From NCBI GenBank assembly GCA_012729315.1, contig JAAYDI010000139.1, positions 1-64,000 on the forward strand: a stretch of DNA of 64,000 bases. The letters run 5' to 3'. Positions 31,553-40,276 of this stretch are shown in pieces. The notes beneath the pieces are model-generated. The model was not told the DNA's origin. It did no database searches and worked only from the letters and a program-made list of their open reading frames with translations. The translations under genes were made by a program, and so were the position numbers. Source of the stretch: Planctomycetaceae bacterium (GTDB lineage: Bacteria > Planctomycetota > Planctomycetia > Pirellulales > Pirellulaceae). Position 1 is the stretch's first letter. Each line of letters opens with the position of its first letter.

Positions 31553-33289
31553 TCAGATGACTACGTTGAGTCGTCCGGGCTGCGCGGCAAGGTACTGGTC
31601 CGGGGCGAGCTCGGTCGACGCTGGCCGGGCCGCGGCGGACTGCACGCGCCCGGGCGTCCGCCGCGGCGCGTGCTCGGCATCGGGTGCATCAAACGCGTGG
31701 TCTCCTCCCTGCTGCTGCGACACGTCGACGTCGAACTGGGTGACCTGGAAGCCGCGTTCCGCCAGCCGCTCGCGCAGCTGCGGAAGCTGATGCAGCAGCA
31801 GGCTCTTGGTGGCCTCGGTTTCTGCTTCGATCCGGGCAGAGAGTTGGCCGTCCCGCAGCGAGACTTCCAGCCGCAGCCGACCCAGTTCGGGCGGGCGCAG
31901 ACGCAGCCGCAGTGGTCCGCCGCGCTGCGAGGCGGCTTCGATCGCGCGCGCCACGCGCTGAATGAGTCGCTGTTGGTCGGCCGGCCTCAGGTCGTGCCCC
32001 GTCGCCGGATCCGTGGCAGAACGCTGCAGCAGCTGGTCTGAAAACCGCTCCGCTGCGTGGATGCGCTGGATGGCCGAGGGCCGCGCGTCGCCGTCCGGTG
32101 CGGCGGGCGTGGGAGCCTGCTCGCCGGTCCCTTCGACCTGGAGCCGTTCCGCCACGCTGTCGGTCGGCCGAAGAGCCGGGGGCAGGTCGCCGGCGTCCGC
32201 GCCGGCGGCATTCGCCGCCGCGGGTGGCTCCCCGCGCGCGGTCGCGCCGGCCGGTGAGGTGGCCGTGGAGCGCGCGGCGGCGGCAGGCTTTTCGCTCTTC
32301 CTTCTGCCGGCCGGCCGGGCTGCCTCTGCCGGTTCCACGGGCGCTGGCAAGCCGTCCGCCGTGGTGGCCCCCGTCAAGCCGGTCCCGTCCGTGGCCGGTG
32401 CTGGCTCGGGTGTCTGCACCGCAGTGGCCACCGCCGGGTCGGGAGTCTGTGGGGTGGAAGCCTGTTTAGTGTCCGGCTGCTGTGCCGGCTGCTGTGCCGG
32501 CTGCTGTGTTGGCTGCTGCGCCGGTTGCTGTGCCGGTTGCTGTGCCGGCTGCTGTGTTGGCTGCTGCGCCGCCTGCTGTGCCGGTTGCTGTATCGGTTGC
32601 TGTGCCGGTTGCTGTGCCGGTTGCTGTGCCGTCTGCTGCGCCGCCTGCTGTGCCGGTTGCTGTATCGGTTGCTGCGCCGGTTGCTGTGCCGTCTGCTGCG
32701 CCGGTTGTTGTGCCGGTTGCTGCACCACCTGCTGTGCCGGCTGTTGTGCCGGTTGCTGTGCCGGCTGCTGTGCCGGTTGCTGTGCCGGTTGCTGTACCGG
32801 CTGGTGTGGCGGGTCGGTGGGCGTAGTGGGCTCAGCCGCCTGGGGCGTGGAGCTGTCGGCTGTGTCTGCGAGGCGGCCGGCTTCTCCGAGGTCGTTAGCG
32901 GGGCGCTCCGCAGGCTGGCAGCCTTCCTCGGCTGCGCTGACCGGTGGAGTGTCCACCGGGGCGGTATCGGCGTCGTCGGGCGCCGGCGTTTCCGGGGGCG
33001 TCTCGGGGGTGGTGGCCGCTGCCATTGCTGCGTCGTCGGCCGCGACCGGTTCGTCGGGTGTGGGTGGTTTGTCTGCAGCGGGTGGTTTGTCTGCGGCGTC
33101 GCGCGGAGGATCGGCTGGCCGGTTCTCGGTTCGAGCCGGTGTTGCCGGCGCGGTGTCCACCGGGGCTGCCGCGGGCGCCGGCTGCAGATAGTTGGCGAAC
33201 AGGGTGTCGGTGCGCGCGCCCCCGGCGGGCATCCACGTCGTTGGCGTGGCCTCGTTCGCGTGACAGGTGTTGACGGAACGGCATTCCAT
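31553..33289 (-). CDS. fliK: Flagellar hook-length control protein FliK
   Basis: The product is 578 aa. FliK measures hook length and triggers the FlhB switch. The N-terminal two thirds is Pro/Ala/Gln/Thr-rich and disordered in character. It includes an uninterrupted QQPA-type repeat at about residues 162-272. The C-terminal Flg_hook domain is recognisable: GGPLRLRLRPPELGRLRLEV, SLRDGQLSARIEAE and LRERLAERGFQVTQFDVDVS. FliK is secreted during assembly. Start ATG has no clear ribosome site; the upstream gene ends 5 nt before, so translation is probably coupled. Position between the motE-like gene and flgD is standard. The repeat region would alter ruler length if copy number varies. Confidence 0.9.
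   Translation of the reverse strand: MECRSVNTCHANEATPTTWMPAGGARTDTLFANYLQPAPAAAPVDTAPATPARTENRPADPPRDAADKPPAADKPPTPDEPVAADDAAMAAATTPETPPETPAPDDADTAPVDTPPVSAAEEGCQPAERPANDLGEAGRLADTADSSTPQAAEPTTPTDPPHQPVQQPAQQPAQQPAQQPAQQPAQQVVQQPAQQPAQQTAQQPAQQPIQQPAQQAAQQTAQQPAQQPAQQPIQQPAQQAAQQPTQQPAQQPAQQPAQQPTQQPAQQPAQQPDTKQASTPQTPDPAVATAVQTPEPAPATDGTGLTGATTADGLPAPVEPAEAARPAGRRKSEKPAAAARSTATSPAGATARGEPPAAANAAGADAGDLPPALRPTDSVAERLQVEGTGEQAPTPAAPDGDARPSAIQRIHAAERFSDQLLQRSATDPATGHDLRPADQQRLIQRVARAIEAASQRGGPLRLRLRPPELGRLRLEVSLRDGQLSARIEAETEATKSLLLHQLPQLRERLAERGFQVTQFDVDVSQQQGGDHAFDAPDAEHAPRRTPGRVQSAAARPASTELAPDQYLAAQPGRLNVVI
32473..32805. repeat. 12-bp coding minisatellite in fliK (QQPA units)
   Basis: About 28 units of 12 bp encode Gln-Gln-Pro-Ala with variants QQTA, QQPI, QQAA, QQVV and QQPT. 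Codon variants are scattered, so the array is old and partly diverged, but long exact stretches remain. Unit length is a multiple of three, so expansion or loss keeps the frame. Confidence 0.93.
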
Positions 33290-33294
33290 GGTGG

Positions 33295-33972
33295 CTACTG
33301 TGGGCTCAGTTGCTGTCGGGCATCTTCGATCAGGCTGGCGACCGGTTCGCCAGCGCGGATAAGCTTGAGGATTTCGTAGAGCTGGTCGGCATCGGTGCCT
33401 GCTTTGAATTCGGCGACGATCTTCTTCTGTTTGTCGGCCGGCATGTTCTTGACGATGGTCACCACGTCGCCCTTGGCCTGGTCGGCGAGCATCTTCAGCA
33501 GCTGTTCCTTGGCCTGTGCCGGGCGCATGGCCTCGATGGTCCGCTGCAGGTCCTTCATCGACGACGTTTGTACCGTCTCGACCATGTCCTTGAGCCGGGC
33601 ATCGTACGCCAGCCGCTGCTGCGTGAACGCGGCCTCCTCGGTACGCACGCTGGTCTGCAGGTTGCGCAGGTCGACAAGTCCCTTGTCGAGCACCGTCTCA
33701 CGCAGGTCCAGGTCGAGGCTCTTGAGGGTTTGTGCTTCGAGCTGCGTGTCGAACGCCGGTTGTTCCTGCTCGGTGGCCTGCTTCTGGGACAGGAGCTGGG
33801 TCTGCATGGTGACTACGTCCACGCCGTGCAGCGCTGCCAGCACCCGATACAGGCGGCCGCGGTCGAGTGCGCCCTTGGCCCACAGGGCCGAGAGGGCTGC
33901 GGCCTGGGCGATGACGGTGGCCACGCAGAAATAGATGAACGCGGTGGTGCACAGGGAGATGACTTTTTTCAC
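33295..33972 (-). CDS. MotE/MgtE-N-like flagellar membrane protein
   Basis: The product is 225 aa starting with GTG. There is one N-terminal membrane segment (LCTTAFIYFCVATVIAQAAA, 7-26), a long helical periplasmic part, and a C-terminal helical repeat like the MgtE N domain: MLADQAKGDVVTIVKNMPAD, KQKKIVAEFK, then YEILKLIRAGEP. This is the layout of MotE-type chaperone/stator-associated proteins encoded beside fliJ in many bacteria. Its start overlaps the fliJ stop by 4 nt (GTGA). The precise role here is inferred from position. Confidence 0.75.
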   Translation of the reverse strand: MKKVISLCTTAFIYFCVATVIAQAAALSALWAKGALDRGRLYRVLAALHGVDVVTMQTQLLSQKQATEQEQPAFDTQLEAQTLKSLDLDLRETVLDKGLVDLRNLQTSVRTEEAAFTQQRLAYDARLKDMVETVQTSSMKDLQRTIEAMRPAQAKEQLLKMLADQAKGDVVTIVKNMPADKQKKIVAEFKAGTDADQLYEILKLIRAGEPVASLIEDARQQLSPQ

Positions 33973-34430
33973 GGTACGTCAAGCTCCGGAGTTGCCCGTC
34001 GGCTGCGCAGCGCGATTTCGTCCAGCGCGCGGATGTCGGCCTTGTGTTCCTGGCAGGCGAAGTCGTGGGCATGTTTCTCCCGCAACTTCTCCAGGATCCG
34101 TAGCTCTCGATCGGCCTCGACCAGCGTCTGCCGCCGCCGCTCGATTTCGGCTGTCAGCACCTGCCGTTGCTGGTGGATCTGCTGTAGCTGCGCGACGAGC
34201 ACCAGTTCGTAGCGGTGCGTCTGGAGCAGCTGGTCGACCTGGATCGGTCCCGGTTCGGAGCAGGTCTTGGACAGCCGCTTTGTTGCGGCGATGTCGGCCG
34301 TCACCGTCTCCTCGCGCTGCTGCAGGATCCGATCTGCGCGGTAGGCGTTGGCGAGTTCTTCGCGCCGCTGGTCGCGCGTGGCCACTCGCAGCTTGAGCAG
34401 AGATTCGAGGCGGAAGCGGAACTGGGACAT
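33969..34430 (-). CDS. fliJ: Flagellar export protein FliJ
   Basis: The product is 153 aa, almost wholly a coiled coil of charged heptads, beginning MSQFRFRLESLLKLRVATRD, which is the common FliJ start (F-x-F-R-L-E-x-L-L-x-L-R). FliJ sits in the centre of the FliI ATPase ring and couples it to FlhA. It lies 9 nt after fliI and overlaps the next gene by 4 nt. Primary sequence is weakly conserved in this family, so the call leans on the N-terminal motif and gene order. Confidence 0.88.
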   Translation of the reverse strand: MSQFRFRLESLLKLRVATRDQRREELANAYRADRILQQREETVTADIAATKRLSKTCSEPGPIQVDQLLQTHRYELVLVAQLQQIHQQRQVLTAEIERRRQTLVEADRELRILEKLREKHAHDFACQEHKADIRALDEIALRSRRATPELDVP

Positions 34431-34439
34431 GGATCAGTC

Positions 34440-35771
34440 TCAACTGGGCGTCTTGATGGCCTGGCGGCACCGCGCTGCCAGCTGGAGGAGTTCCTTGTGG
34501 GCCGTCTCTAACGTCGCCGACTCCTCGACGGCCTGCCGCAGGAAGCGATCGATTTCGGGTTTCATCAGGATGGCCGCGTCGACCAGCGGATGGCTGCCTT
34601 TGCGGTAGGCGCCGATCGAGATCAGGTCTTCGTGTTCGTGGTGCACCGCGATCAGCTCCCGCACGGCGGTGGCCGCGTCACGCTGTTCGCGCGACACGAT
34701 GTCGGGCATCAGCCGGCTGATGCTGTTGAGCAGGTCGACGGCCGGGTAGTGTCCCCGCCCCGCCATGCGGCGCGACAGGATGGCATGGCCGTCGAGCAGG
34801 CCGCGGACCGTGTCGCTGATCGGCTCGTTCGTGTCGTCCCCCTCGACCAGCACCGAGTAGAACGCGGTGATGCTGCCGCGGTTGTTCAGGCCGGCCCGCT
34901 CGACGAGTCGGGGCAGCAGGGCGAATACGGAGGGGGGATAGCCGCGCGTGGTGGGGGGTTCCCCGGCGGCCAGGCCGATCTCGCGCTGCGCCATGGCAAA
35001 GCGGGTGAGGGAATCCATCATCAGCAGCACGTCGCGTCCCTGGTCGCGGAAGTATTCGGCCACGGCGGTGGCGGTCAGCGCTGCCTGTACGCGGACCAGC
35101 GCCGGCTCGTCGCTGGTGGCGACGACCACGACGCTGCGCGCCAGCCCTGCCGAGCCCAGATCACGCTGCAGGAACTCGTTGACTTCCCGCCCTCGTTCGC
35201 CGATCAGGGCGATCACGTTGACGTCCGCCGTTGTGTAGCGCGCCATCATCCCCAGCAAGACGCTCTTGCCAACGCCCGAGCCGGAGAAGATCCCCATGCG
35301 CTGGCCGCGACCGCATGTCAGCAACCCATCGAAGACGCGGATCCCGGTGCACAACGGGGTGGTGATCCGCGGCCGTTCGACCGCCGCCGGCGGCGTGCGG
35401 TCCAGGCGCGTGCGCGCCAGCAGGCCGGGCTCGGGCGCCTGGTCGAGCGGTTTGCCGGCCGCATCGATGACGCGTCCCAGCAGCCCGTCGCCGACACGGA
35501 TGAACCGAGCCGTGCTGACCAGCCGGACGCGATTCCCGCGCCGCACGCCCGACACGTTCCCCAGCGGATAGACGACCGTGGTGGCGTCCCGGAACCCGAT
35601 CACTTCCCCCTGCACAGGGCCACCTATCTGCCGCTCGATCTCGACCAGCGCGCCCACGGGCGCGGGAAACCCGGCCACCGACGTCGCCAGGCCGTCGGTG
35701 TGCACCACGCTGCCGACCATCTCGGTCGGCATGATCTGCGGCAGCAGGTCGATCAAGGTCGTATCACTCAT
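34440..35771 (-). CDS. fliI: Flagellar export ATPase FliI
   Basis: The product is 443 aa. It is the F1-beta-like ATPase of the export apparatus. Walker A is GIFSGSGVGKSVLLGMMARY. Also visible are VIALIGERGREVNEFLQRDL, the Walker B region DVLLMMDSLTRFAMAQREIG, GEPPTTRGYPPSVFALLPRL and SITAFYSVLVEGDDTNEPIS. All catalytic motifs are intact. The N-terminal 60 residues bind FliH in relatives. Start and the end of fliH overlap by 4 nt (ATGA), indicating translational coupling. Confidence 0.97.
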   Translation of the reverse strand: MSDTTLIDLLPQIMPTEMVGSVVHTDGLATSVAGFPAPVGALVEIERQIGGPVQGEVIGFRDATTVVYPLGNVSGVRRGNRVRLVSTARFIRVGDGLLGRVIDAAGKPLDQAPEPGLLARTRLDRTPPAAVERPRITTPLCTGIRVFDGLLTCGRGQRMGIFSGSGVGKSVLLGMMARYTTADVNVIALIGERGREVNEFLQRDLGSAGLARSVVVVATSDEPALVRVQAALTATAVAEYFRDQGRDVLLMMDSLTRFAMAQREIGLAAGEPPTTRGYPPSVFALLPRLVERAGLNNRGSITAFYSVLVEGDDTNEPISDTVRGLLDGHAILSRRMAGRGHYPAVDLLNSISRLMPDIVSREQRDAATAVRELIAVHHEHEDLISIGAYRKGSHPLVDAAILMKPEIDRFLRQAVEESATLETAHKELLQLAARCRQAIKTPS

Positions 35772-36433
35772 CCGGTCAGTTCTTCCTCAATACGTGCCAG
35801 CTGGCTGGCGAGCTGTTGATCGATGTGTCCGAACTGCGTGTCGACGCGGCAGCCGCCTGGCGCGATCTGCGAGTCGGCCACGATGCTCGTCGGGGACAGC
35901 TGGCGGAATTCGGCGGCCAGTGTTTCGCGGAGCGGGCCGAGTGTCTCGTAGTCGGCCGGGTTGAGCCGAAGGGTGAGTGTCGGGCTGCTGGCGGCCAACT
36001 CGAGCGCCTCGCGGATCCACTGCTGGGAGATTTCCGGGCGCCGGCTCAGTTCCCCCCGCACCAGCCGTTGTGCGATTGCCACGGCCAGCTGGACGACCTC
36101 CTGTTCCCACTTGCGCAGCCAGCCGGTGCGCAGCTGGTCGGTCGCCTCGATGGCCTGTTGCAGGGCCGGAGCGAGCGTCTGCCAGCGGGCAGCGAGTTCT
36201 TCCCGGGCCGCCTCCCGGGCCGCCTCCCGGGCCGCCTCCCGGCCGCGTTCCGCCGCCTCGGCCGCAATCTGCTGGGACTGCTGCCGCGCCTGGGCGACCA
36301 GCTGGGCGACCTGCCGGCGCACCGTGTCGAGGTACTGGGACGCATGGGCCGAGAGATCCTCCAGATTGAACTCGGTGTGCTGGATCGTCGTCCCGCTTCG
36401 CAGAACCTTGCCGGCTTTGATTACAGATGCCAT
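35768..36433 (-). CDS. fliH: FliH-like export ATPase regulator
   Basis: The product is 221 aa. FliH dimers hold FliI and deliver it to the C ring. The N-terminal part is a long helix with Gln/Ala/Arg repeats, including four AARE units (DNA 12-bp repeats near 36197-36245), which fits the extended FliH stalk. The C-terminal part (LRTGWLRKWEQEVVQLAVAI, then AQRLVRGEL, TLRLNPADYETLGPLRETL, ADSQIAPGGCRVDTQFGHID) resembles the V-ATPase E-subunit/FliH domain, with PGGCRVDTQ typical. No clear ribosome site. It lies 83 nt after fliG. Confidence 0.9.
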   Translation of the reverse strand: MASVIKAGKVLRSGTTIQHTEFNLEDLSAHASQYLDTVRRQVAQLVAQARQQSQQIAAEAAERGREAAREAAREAAREELAARWQTLAPALQQAIEATDQLRTGWLRKWEQEVVQLAVAIAQRLVRGELSRRPEISQQWIREALELAASSPTLTLRLNPADYETLGPLRETLAAEFRQLSPTSIVADSQIAPGGCRVDTQFGHIDQQLASQLARIEEELTG

Positions 36434-36516
36434 GGTGGTAGTCGTGCACGAGTAGGTTATCGGGTAGTGGTGCGGAAGCGCCGCCCGGTGGCGGCGTGCG
36501 GCGCGGAACTGCCGGC

Positions 36517-37614
36517 TCAGGCGGCGACGGCGAATCGCGTGAGCTGGGGCAGCGCGATGGTGCCTTCATCCAGGAGTCGTTGGGCGACTTCCGCCAGACG
36601 CAGCTGTGCCCGTTCCACGTCATCCAGGCGGAGCGGGCCGAGCTGCTCCATCCTGCGTTCCAGCTGCGCCGCCTCTCGCGTGGGGAGCTGCCGCAGGATG
36701 CGGGCGACAAATTCGTGGCTGGCCCCTGCCAGCGCCAGGATCGCTGTGTTCGGACTCGAGTGGTGCAGCACGTGAGCCAGGGCGGCGTCGTCGAGCCGTT
36801 CCAGGTCGGCGAAGGTCACTGGCCGCGCGGAGGTCGCACGCTTTGCCGGTTCGTCCGCGGCGCCGTGCACGGCGGGACCGCCCGTCTCTGGCAGGTCGGT
36901 CACTGCCGCGCGCGGCGACATCTCGCTGAAATGCTGCGCCAGCGTCTGGTCGGCGCGGGCCAGGTCGGCCAGCAGCGCCTGCCGCTCGTCCGGCGCGCTC
37001 GCCTGCAGAATCGCCTCGATGGCCGCCAGGCCGCTCGGGACGACCGGTTCGAACTGCTGGCGGTTCTGCAACAGGTTCTGCATCTCGTATTCAATGTCGT
37101 GGACGACGTCGGTCGCCAGCGTTTTGAGCCGGGCGATGCGGACGAGCGCTTCCGACTGCAGCGACTGTGGCAGTTTCCGCAGCACGTTGGCGGCGCGCGC
37201 GGGGGGCAGATGCGAGATGACGATGGCGGCCGTCTGCGGATGCTCCCGCGCCAGCACCTGGGCGAGGTCCGCCGCGTCGATCTGCTTCAGGAAGCCGAAC
37301 GGCGTCGCGCTATCCTGCGGCGTGCTCCGCGGCCGGGCCGCCGCCGGCTCCGCTCCGTGCGTCTGCAGCCGCTCGGCCAGCGACGGATCGAGTTCTACGG
37401 CCGCCGCGCGGCTTGCCGCGCTGCGCGGATGGTGCGCCACAAAGTCGCGGATGATCTGCTGCTGTTCGGCCGGATCGATGTCCTCCAGCTCCATGACGGC
37501 GTGGCGGACCTGGGCGGCCGCTTCGGGCGTCATCTCGTCCAGCAGGGCGTCCGCGCTGCGCGCGTCAAGACTGGCAATCAAAATGGCGGCTTTGCGGAAT
37601 CGGTGGCGAGTCAT
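36517..37614 (-). CDS. fliG: Flagellar motor switch protein FliG
   Basis: The product is 365 aa. FliG is the rotor component that meets the stator. The N-terminal domain binds FliF (FRKAAILIASLDARSADALL, about 6-25). The middle domain has the EHPQ motif: VLAREHPQTAAIVISHLPP, then RAANVLRKLPQSLQSEALVR. The C-terminal domain has VTFADLERLDDAALAHVLHH and QLPTREAAQLERRMEQLGPL with RLDDVERAQ. An Ala/Glu/Gly-rich linker of about 40 residues before the C domain is longer than usual. The start overlaps the fliF stop by 4 nt. Confidence 0.95.
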   Translation of the reverse strand: MTRHRFRKAAILIASLDARSADALLDEMTPEAAAQVRHAVMELEDIDPAEQQQIIRDFVAHHPRSAASRAAAVELDPSLAERLQTHGAEPAAARPRSTPQDSATPFGFLKQIDAADLAQVLAREHPQTAAIVISHLPPARAANVLRKLPQSLQSEALVRIARLKTLATDVVHDIEYEMQNLLQNRQQFEPVVPSGLAAIEAILQASAPDERQALLADLARADQTLAQHFSEMSPRAAVTDLPETGGPAVHGAADEPAKRATSARPVTFADLERLDDAALAHVLHHSSPNTAILALAGASHEFVARILRQLPTREAAQLERRMEQLGPLRLDDVERAQLRLAEVAQRLLDEGTIALPQLTRFAVAA

Positions 37615-39275
37615 GCAGCATCTCCAATCCAGTTACGAAGTACGTTGGCGGCCGCGTCGGGGTCCTCCCGAACCATCGCGGTCAGTTCGTCGCGCAGCGT
37701 GGCGCTGTTGGAGGGCCCACGGCGGTTGAGAATGCTGGGCTCGGACTCCACCGGCTCTTCCACGACCTCGTCTGGCAGTTTGGTCGCGATGTTGATGGCC
37801 ACGGGGGCCACCGGAGTTGGCGGGGCGCCGGAACGCACCATGCTGCGCAGCATCAACAGGCTCACCAGACCGACCCCCACCAATGCCAGACTCTGCCAGT
37901 TCGCAGCCAACCAGGCCTGAGCCGTGGCAGCCAGGTTCGGCTCTTCCAGCGTGGCGGCCGGGAGATCCTCGTAACTGCTCACTTCCAGACGCGATGTCGG
38001 CGTCTCCCCCTCGGCCTGCGGCGGCAGCGTGTTGTTGACCGTCTTCGCGATCTTGGCGACCACCTCCTGTTCGATCTTCGCCAGGTCGGCCGCGGCCGGC
38101 GTCCGTGGCTCCTCACCGGCCGGCGTGGGATTGTCCTGCTCCCACAGCTTGCGGAAGTAGCTCTTGGGGACGAGCACGGTGGCGGTGACGGTTGTCGGAA
38201 TCAGGGCCGCTTTCCTGTGCGTGGTCAGTTCATGCCCAGCGGCGTTCCTCTGTTCCTCCCGGCTCTCGTCGAGCGTCGACTCCTGCCGCGTGAGCGTGGC
38301 AATGTCGCGCGGCGTGTTGCTGGGCACCTCGTTCGGCACGGCACCCGGCCGCCCGCCGACCGCCACCGGCCGGTTCTCGGATGTCTTGGTGTACGTGTTG
38401 GTCTCCAACGCGGTCGGCTGCGGGTCGACGGTGACCTTTCTCGACTCGTTGTCCATCTCCGGATCGAGCTCGACGTTGACTCCGACGACAACCCCCGGAT
38501 AGACGGCCAGACAGTCGTGGATTTTCTGTTTCCAGTAGTTCTCGAACCAGCGTTTGGCCTCGGCGTACGGCGTGCGGGGCCCATTGGGTTCGCGGGAGGC
38601 CATGTCGCCGCCGAAGGTGACGTTGCCGTTCAGGTCGATGATGGTGACGTCGTCCGCGGTGACGCCGAACCAGCCGCTGGCCGCCGTGCGGATCGCCTGC
38701 ACCAGGCCGGGGTCGAGCCGTCCGCCGCCGGTGGCGCGCGCCGCCACAGTCGCCTTCCGCTCAGTCTGGGGCGGGAACCCCCCCTTCTTCACCTCCCGGA
38801 ACTGCACGGTCGCCGTGTCCACACCAGTCATGGCCGAGATCACGTGGGCCAGTTTCTTCTGCTCGGCCTGGACGAATTTGAAGTCCTGCAGCGGTTTCGA
38901 GTCGATGATGCTGTTGGACTTCGCAATCGCCTCGTCGATCGCGGAGTCGAAGTTCTGGGGCAGGAAGTTGCTCTCCGACAACGCTTGCAGGTACTCGACG
39001 AGTTTCGTCCGAGGGATCTGGATCCGCCGCCCGACCACGCGGAAACTGTCCAGGTTGGCCGCCGCAAAAGCTGACTGCATGGCATCCAGCTCCGCCTGCG
39101 AAAACTCGCGGGACCCGAACAGGAACTCGTTGGCCGTGTTGAGCTGGTATGTGAACAGGTAGGTCAGGCTGACGACAATCGTGACCAACAGCATGCCAGC
39201 CGTGATGCGCGATCCCGGCGTCATGCCCTTGAACAGATCCGCCAACTGGCCCATGGCTTTGTTCAGAAAATCCAT
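37611..39275 (-). CDS. fliF: Flagellar MS-ring protein FliF
   Basis: The product is 554 aa. FliF builds the MS ring in the inner membrane. There is a first membrane helix (ITAGMLLVTIVVSLTYLFTY, about 23-42), ring-building motifs (IQIPRTKLVEYLQALSESNF, DSKPLQDFKFVQAEQKKLAH), a hydrophilic middle domain, and a second helix (SLALVGVGLVSLLMLRSMV). The C-terminal tail (NSATLRDELTAMVREDPDAA, ANVLRNWIGD) binds FliG. A good GGAGCG site precedes the ATG by 7 nt. Downstream fliG overlaps by 4 nt. Confidence 0.95.
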   Translation of the reverse strand: MDFLNKAMGQLADLFKGMTPGSRITAGMLLVTIVVSLTYLFTYQLNTANEFLFGSREFSQAELDAMQSAFAAANLDSFRVVGRRIQIPRTKLVEYLQALSESNFLPQNFDSAIDEAIAKSNSIIDSKPLQDFKFVQAEQKKLAHVISAMTGVDTATVQFREVKKGGFPPQTERKATVAARATGGGRLDPGLVQAIRTAASGWFGVTADDVTIIDLNGNVTFGGDMASREPNGPRTPYAEAKRWFENYWKQKIHDCLAVYPGVVVGVNVELDPEMDNESRKVTVDPQPTALETNTYTKTSENRPVAVGGRPGAVPNEVPSNTPRDIATLTRQESTLDESREEQRNAAGHELTTHRKAALIPTTVTATVLVPKSYFRKLWEQDNPTPAGEEPRTPAAADLAKIEQEVVAKIAKTVNNTLPPQAEGETPTSRLEVSSYEDLPAATLEEPNLAATAQAWLAANWQSLALVGVGLVSLLMLRSMVRSGAPPTPVAPVAINIATKLPDEVVEEPVESEPSILNRRGPSNSATLRDELTAMVREDPDAAANVLRNWIGDAA

Positions 39276-39367
39276 CCGCTGCGCTCCGTCACTTCCCTGT
39301 GTTTCGCAGTGGTGTGTCAGTCCCTTCAGCGCCGTTCAGCCGGCCGCTGCTGCTGCCCGCCGGCTGG

Positions 39368-39673
39368 TCAGATCCGCATCTCCTTGACTTCCTGATAGGC
39401 CGCCACGAGTTTGTTCCGGATCTGCGTCATCATGCGGAACGACATGTCGGCCTTCTGGATCGTGGTCAGGACGACCGCGGGATCGACCTCCTCACCGGTC
39501 ATCAACTGCTGCACCGCTACGTCCGCCTGCTGCTGCATCGAATTGACCTGCTGGATGCCATCGAGCAGCAGATCCTTGAACGTGGTCTGCGGCGCGCCGG
39601 CCGCCGCGTCCGCTCGCGGGACCGCCGGGGGCGACGGCACAGCAGGGATGGAAAAGCCTTGCACGGGATTCAT
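39368..39673 (-). CDS. fliE: Hook-basal body protein FliE
   Basis: The product is 101 aa. FliE links the MS ring to the rod. The conserved part is TFKDLLLDGIQQVNSMQQQA, DVAVQQLMTGEEVDPAVVLT, IQKADMSFRMMTQIRNKLVA and AYQEVKEMRI, matching the family from end to end. It starts MNPVQGFSIP after a 169-nt gap from flgC. That gap carries five ACAAC motifs. No strong ribosome site near the start (GGAG about 11 nt away). Confidence 0.95.
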   Translation of the reverse strand: MNPVQGFSIPAVPSPPAVPRADAAAGAPQTTFKDLLLDGIQQVNSMQQQADVAVQQLMTGEEVDPAVVLTTIQKADMSFRMMTQIRNKLVAAYQEVKEMRI

Positions 39674-39731
39674 GCGTTCTGGTGCTCCAGGTTTTTGTTC
39701 TTTGGGGCGTTGCTTTTAGCGTTATTTCAGT

Positions 39732-39788
39732 GTTGTCTGTAGCTCAGTGTTGTCTGTAGCGTTGTTTGTAACGTTGTCTCTGTGTTGT
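39732..39788 (-). repeat. Five ACAAC motifs in fliE leader
   Basis: GTTGT (ACAAC on the coding strand) begins at 39732, 39749, 39761, 39773 and 39784, with steps of 17, 12, 12 and 11 nt. Longer shared units include CTACAGACAACACTGA. The region is much less GC-rich than the flanking genes. Confidence 0.7.
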
Positions 39789-39842
39789 TTCTGGTCGCCC
39801 GCCCCTCCATGCGCGTTGCCGGAGGTGCCGCGCCGCGGCGTG

Positions 39843-40265
39843 TCAGCCGATGATGCGCAATGACTGGTCGCTCAGGTTCTTGGTGACTTCCATGACGCCC
39901 AGGTTCGCCTCATAGGCGCGTGTGGCGATCAACGAATCGACGAACTGACTCATCATGTCCATGTTGGGATAGGCGACGTATCCCTTCCACTTTCCTTCCT
40001 TGATGGCCAGCGGGTGGCCGGGCTGGTAGCGGTATTTCGGCTCCACCGTCTCGGTCCGCACCTCGCTGACTTTCACTCCCACCGCTCCGTCGCGCGACCG
40101 CAGCTCCTCGTCCGGCTGGAACACGACGAACCGTTCCTGGTAAGGTTGAAGTTCGCCCCGTTCATTGCGGACCGACGACATGTTGGCCAGGTTTCCCGAG
40201 ATGGCATCGAGGCGGATCCGTTGGGCCACCAAACCACTGGTACTGATGTCGAGAGCGCGCAGCAT
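39843..40265 (-). CDS. flgC: Flagellar rod protein FlgC
   Basis: The product is 140 aa. FlgC is a proximal rod subunit. N-terminal LDISTSGLVAQRIRLDAISG, NLANMSSVRNERG; middle PYQERFVVFQP; C-terminal GYVAYPNMDMMSQFVDSLIA and TRAYEANLGVMEVTKNLSDQ. All are standard. Ribosome site AGGAGA lies 7 nt upstream. It follows flgB by 11 nt. Confidence 0.96.
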   Translation of the reverse strand: MLRALDISTSGLVAQRIRLDAISGNLANMSSVRNERGELQPYQERFVVFQPDEELRSRDGAVGVKVSEVRTETVEPKYRYQPGHPLAIKEGKWKGYVAYPNMDMMSQFVDSLIATRAYEANLGVMEVTKNLSDQSLRIIG

Positions 40266-40276
40266 GTCGAAGTCTC

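Noticed and set aside
32525-33379. Plus-strand Leu/Cys-rich open frames across fliK
   Set aside because: They are the antisense reading of the QQPA repeat and have no start signals.
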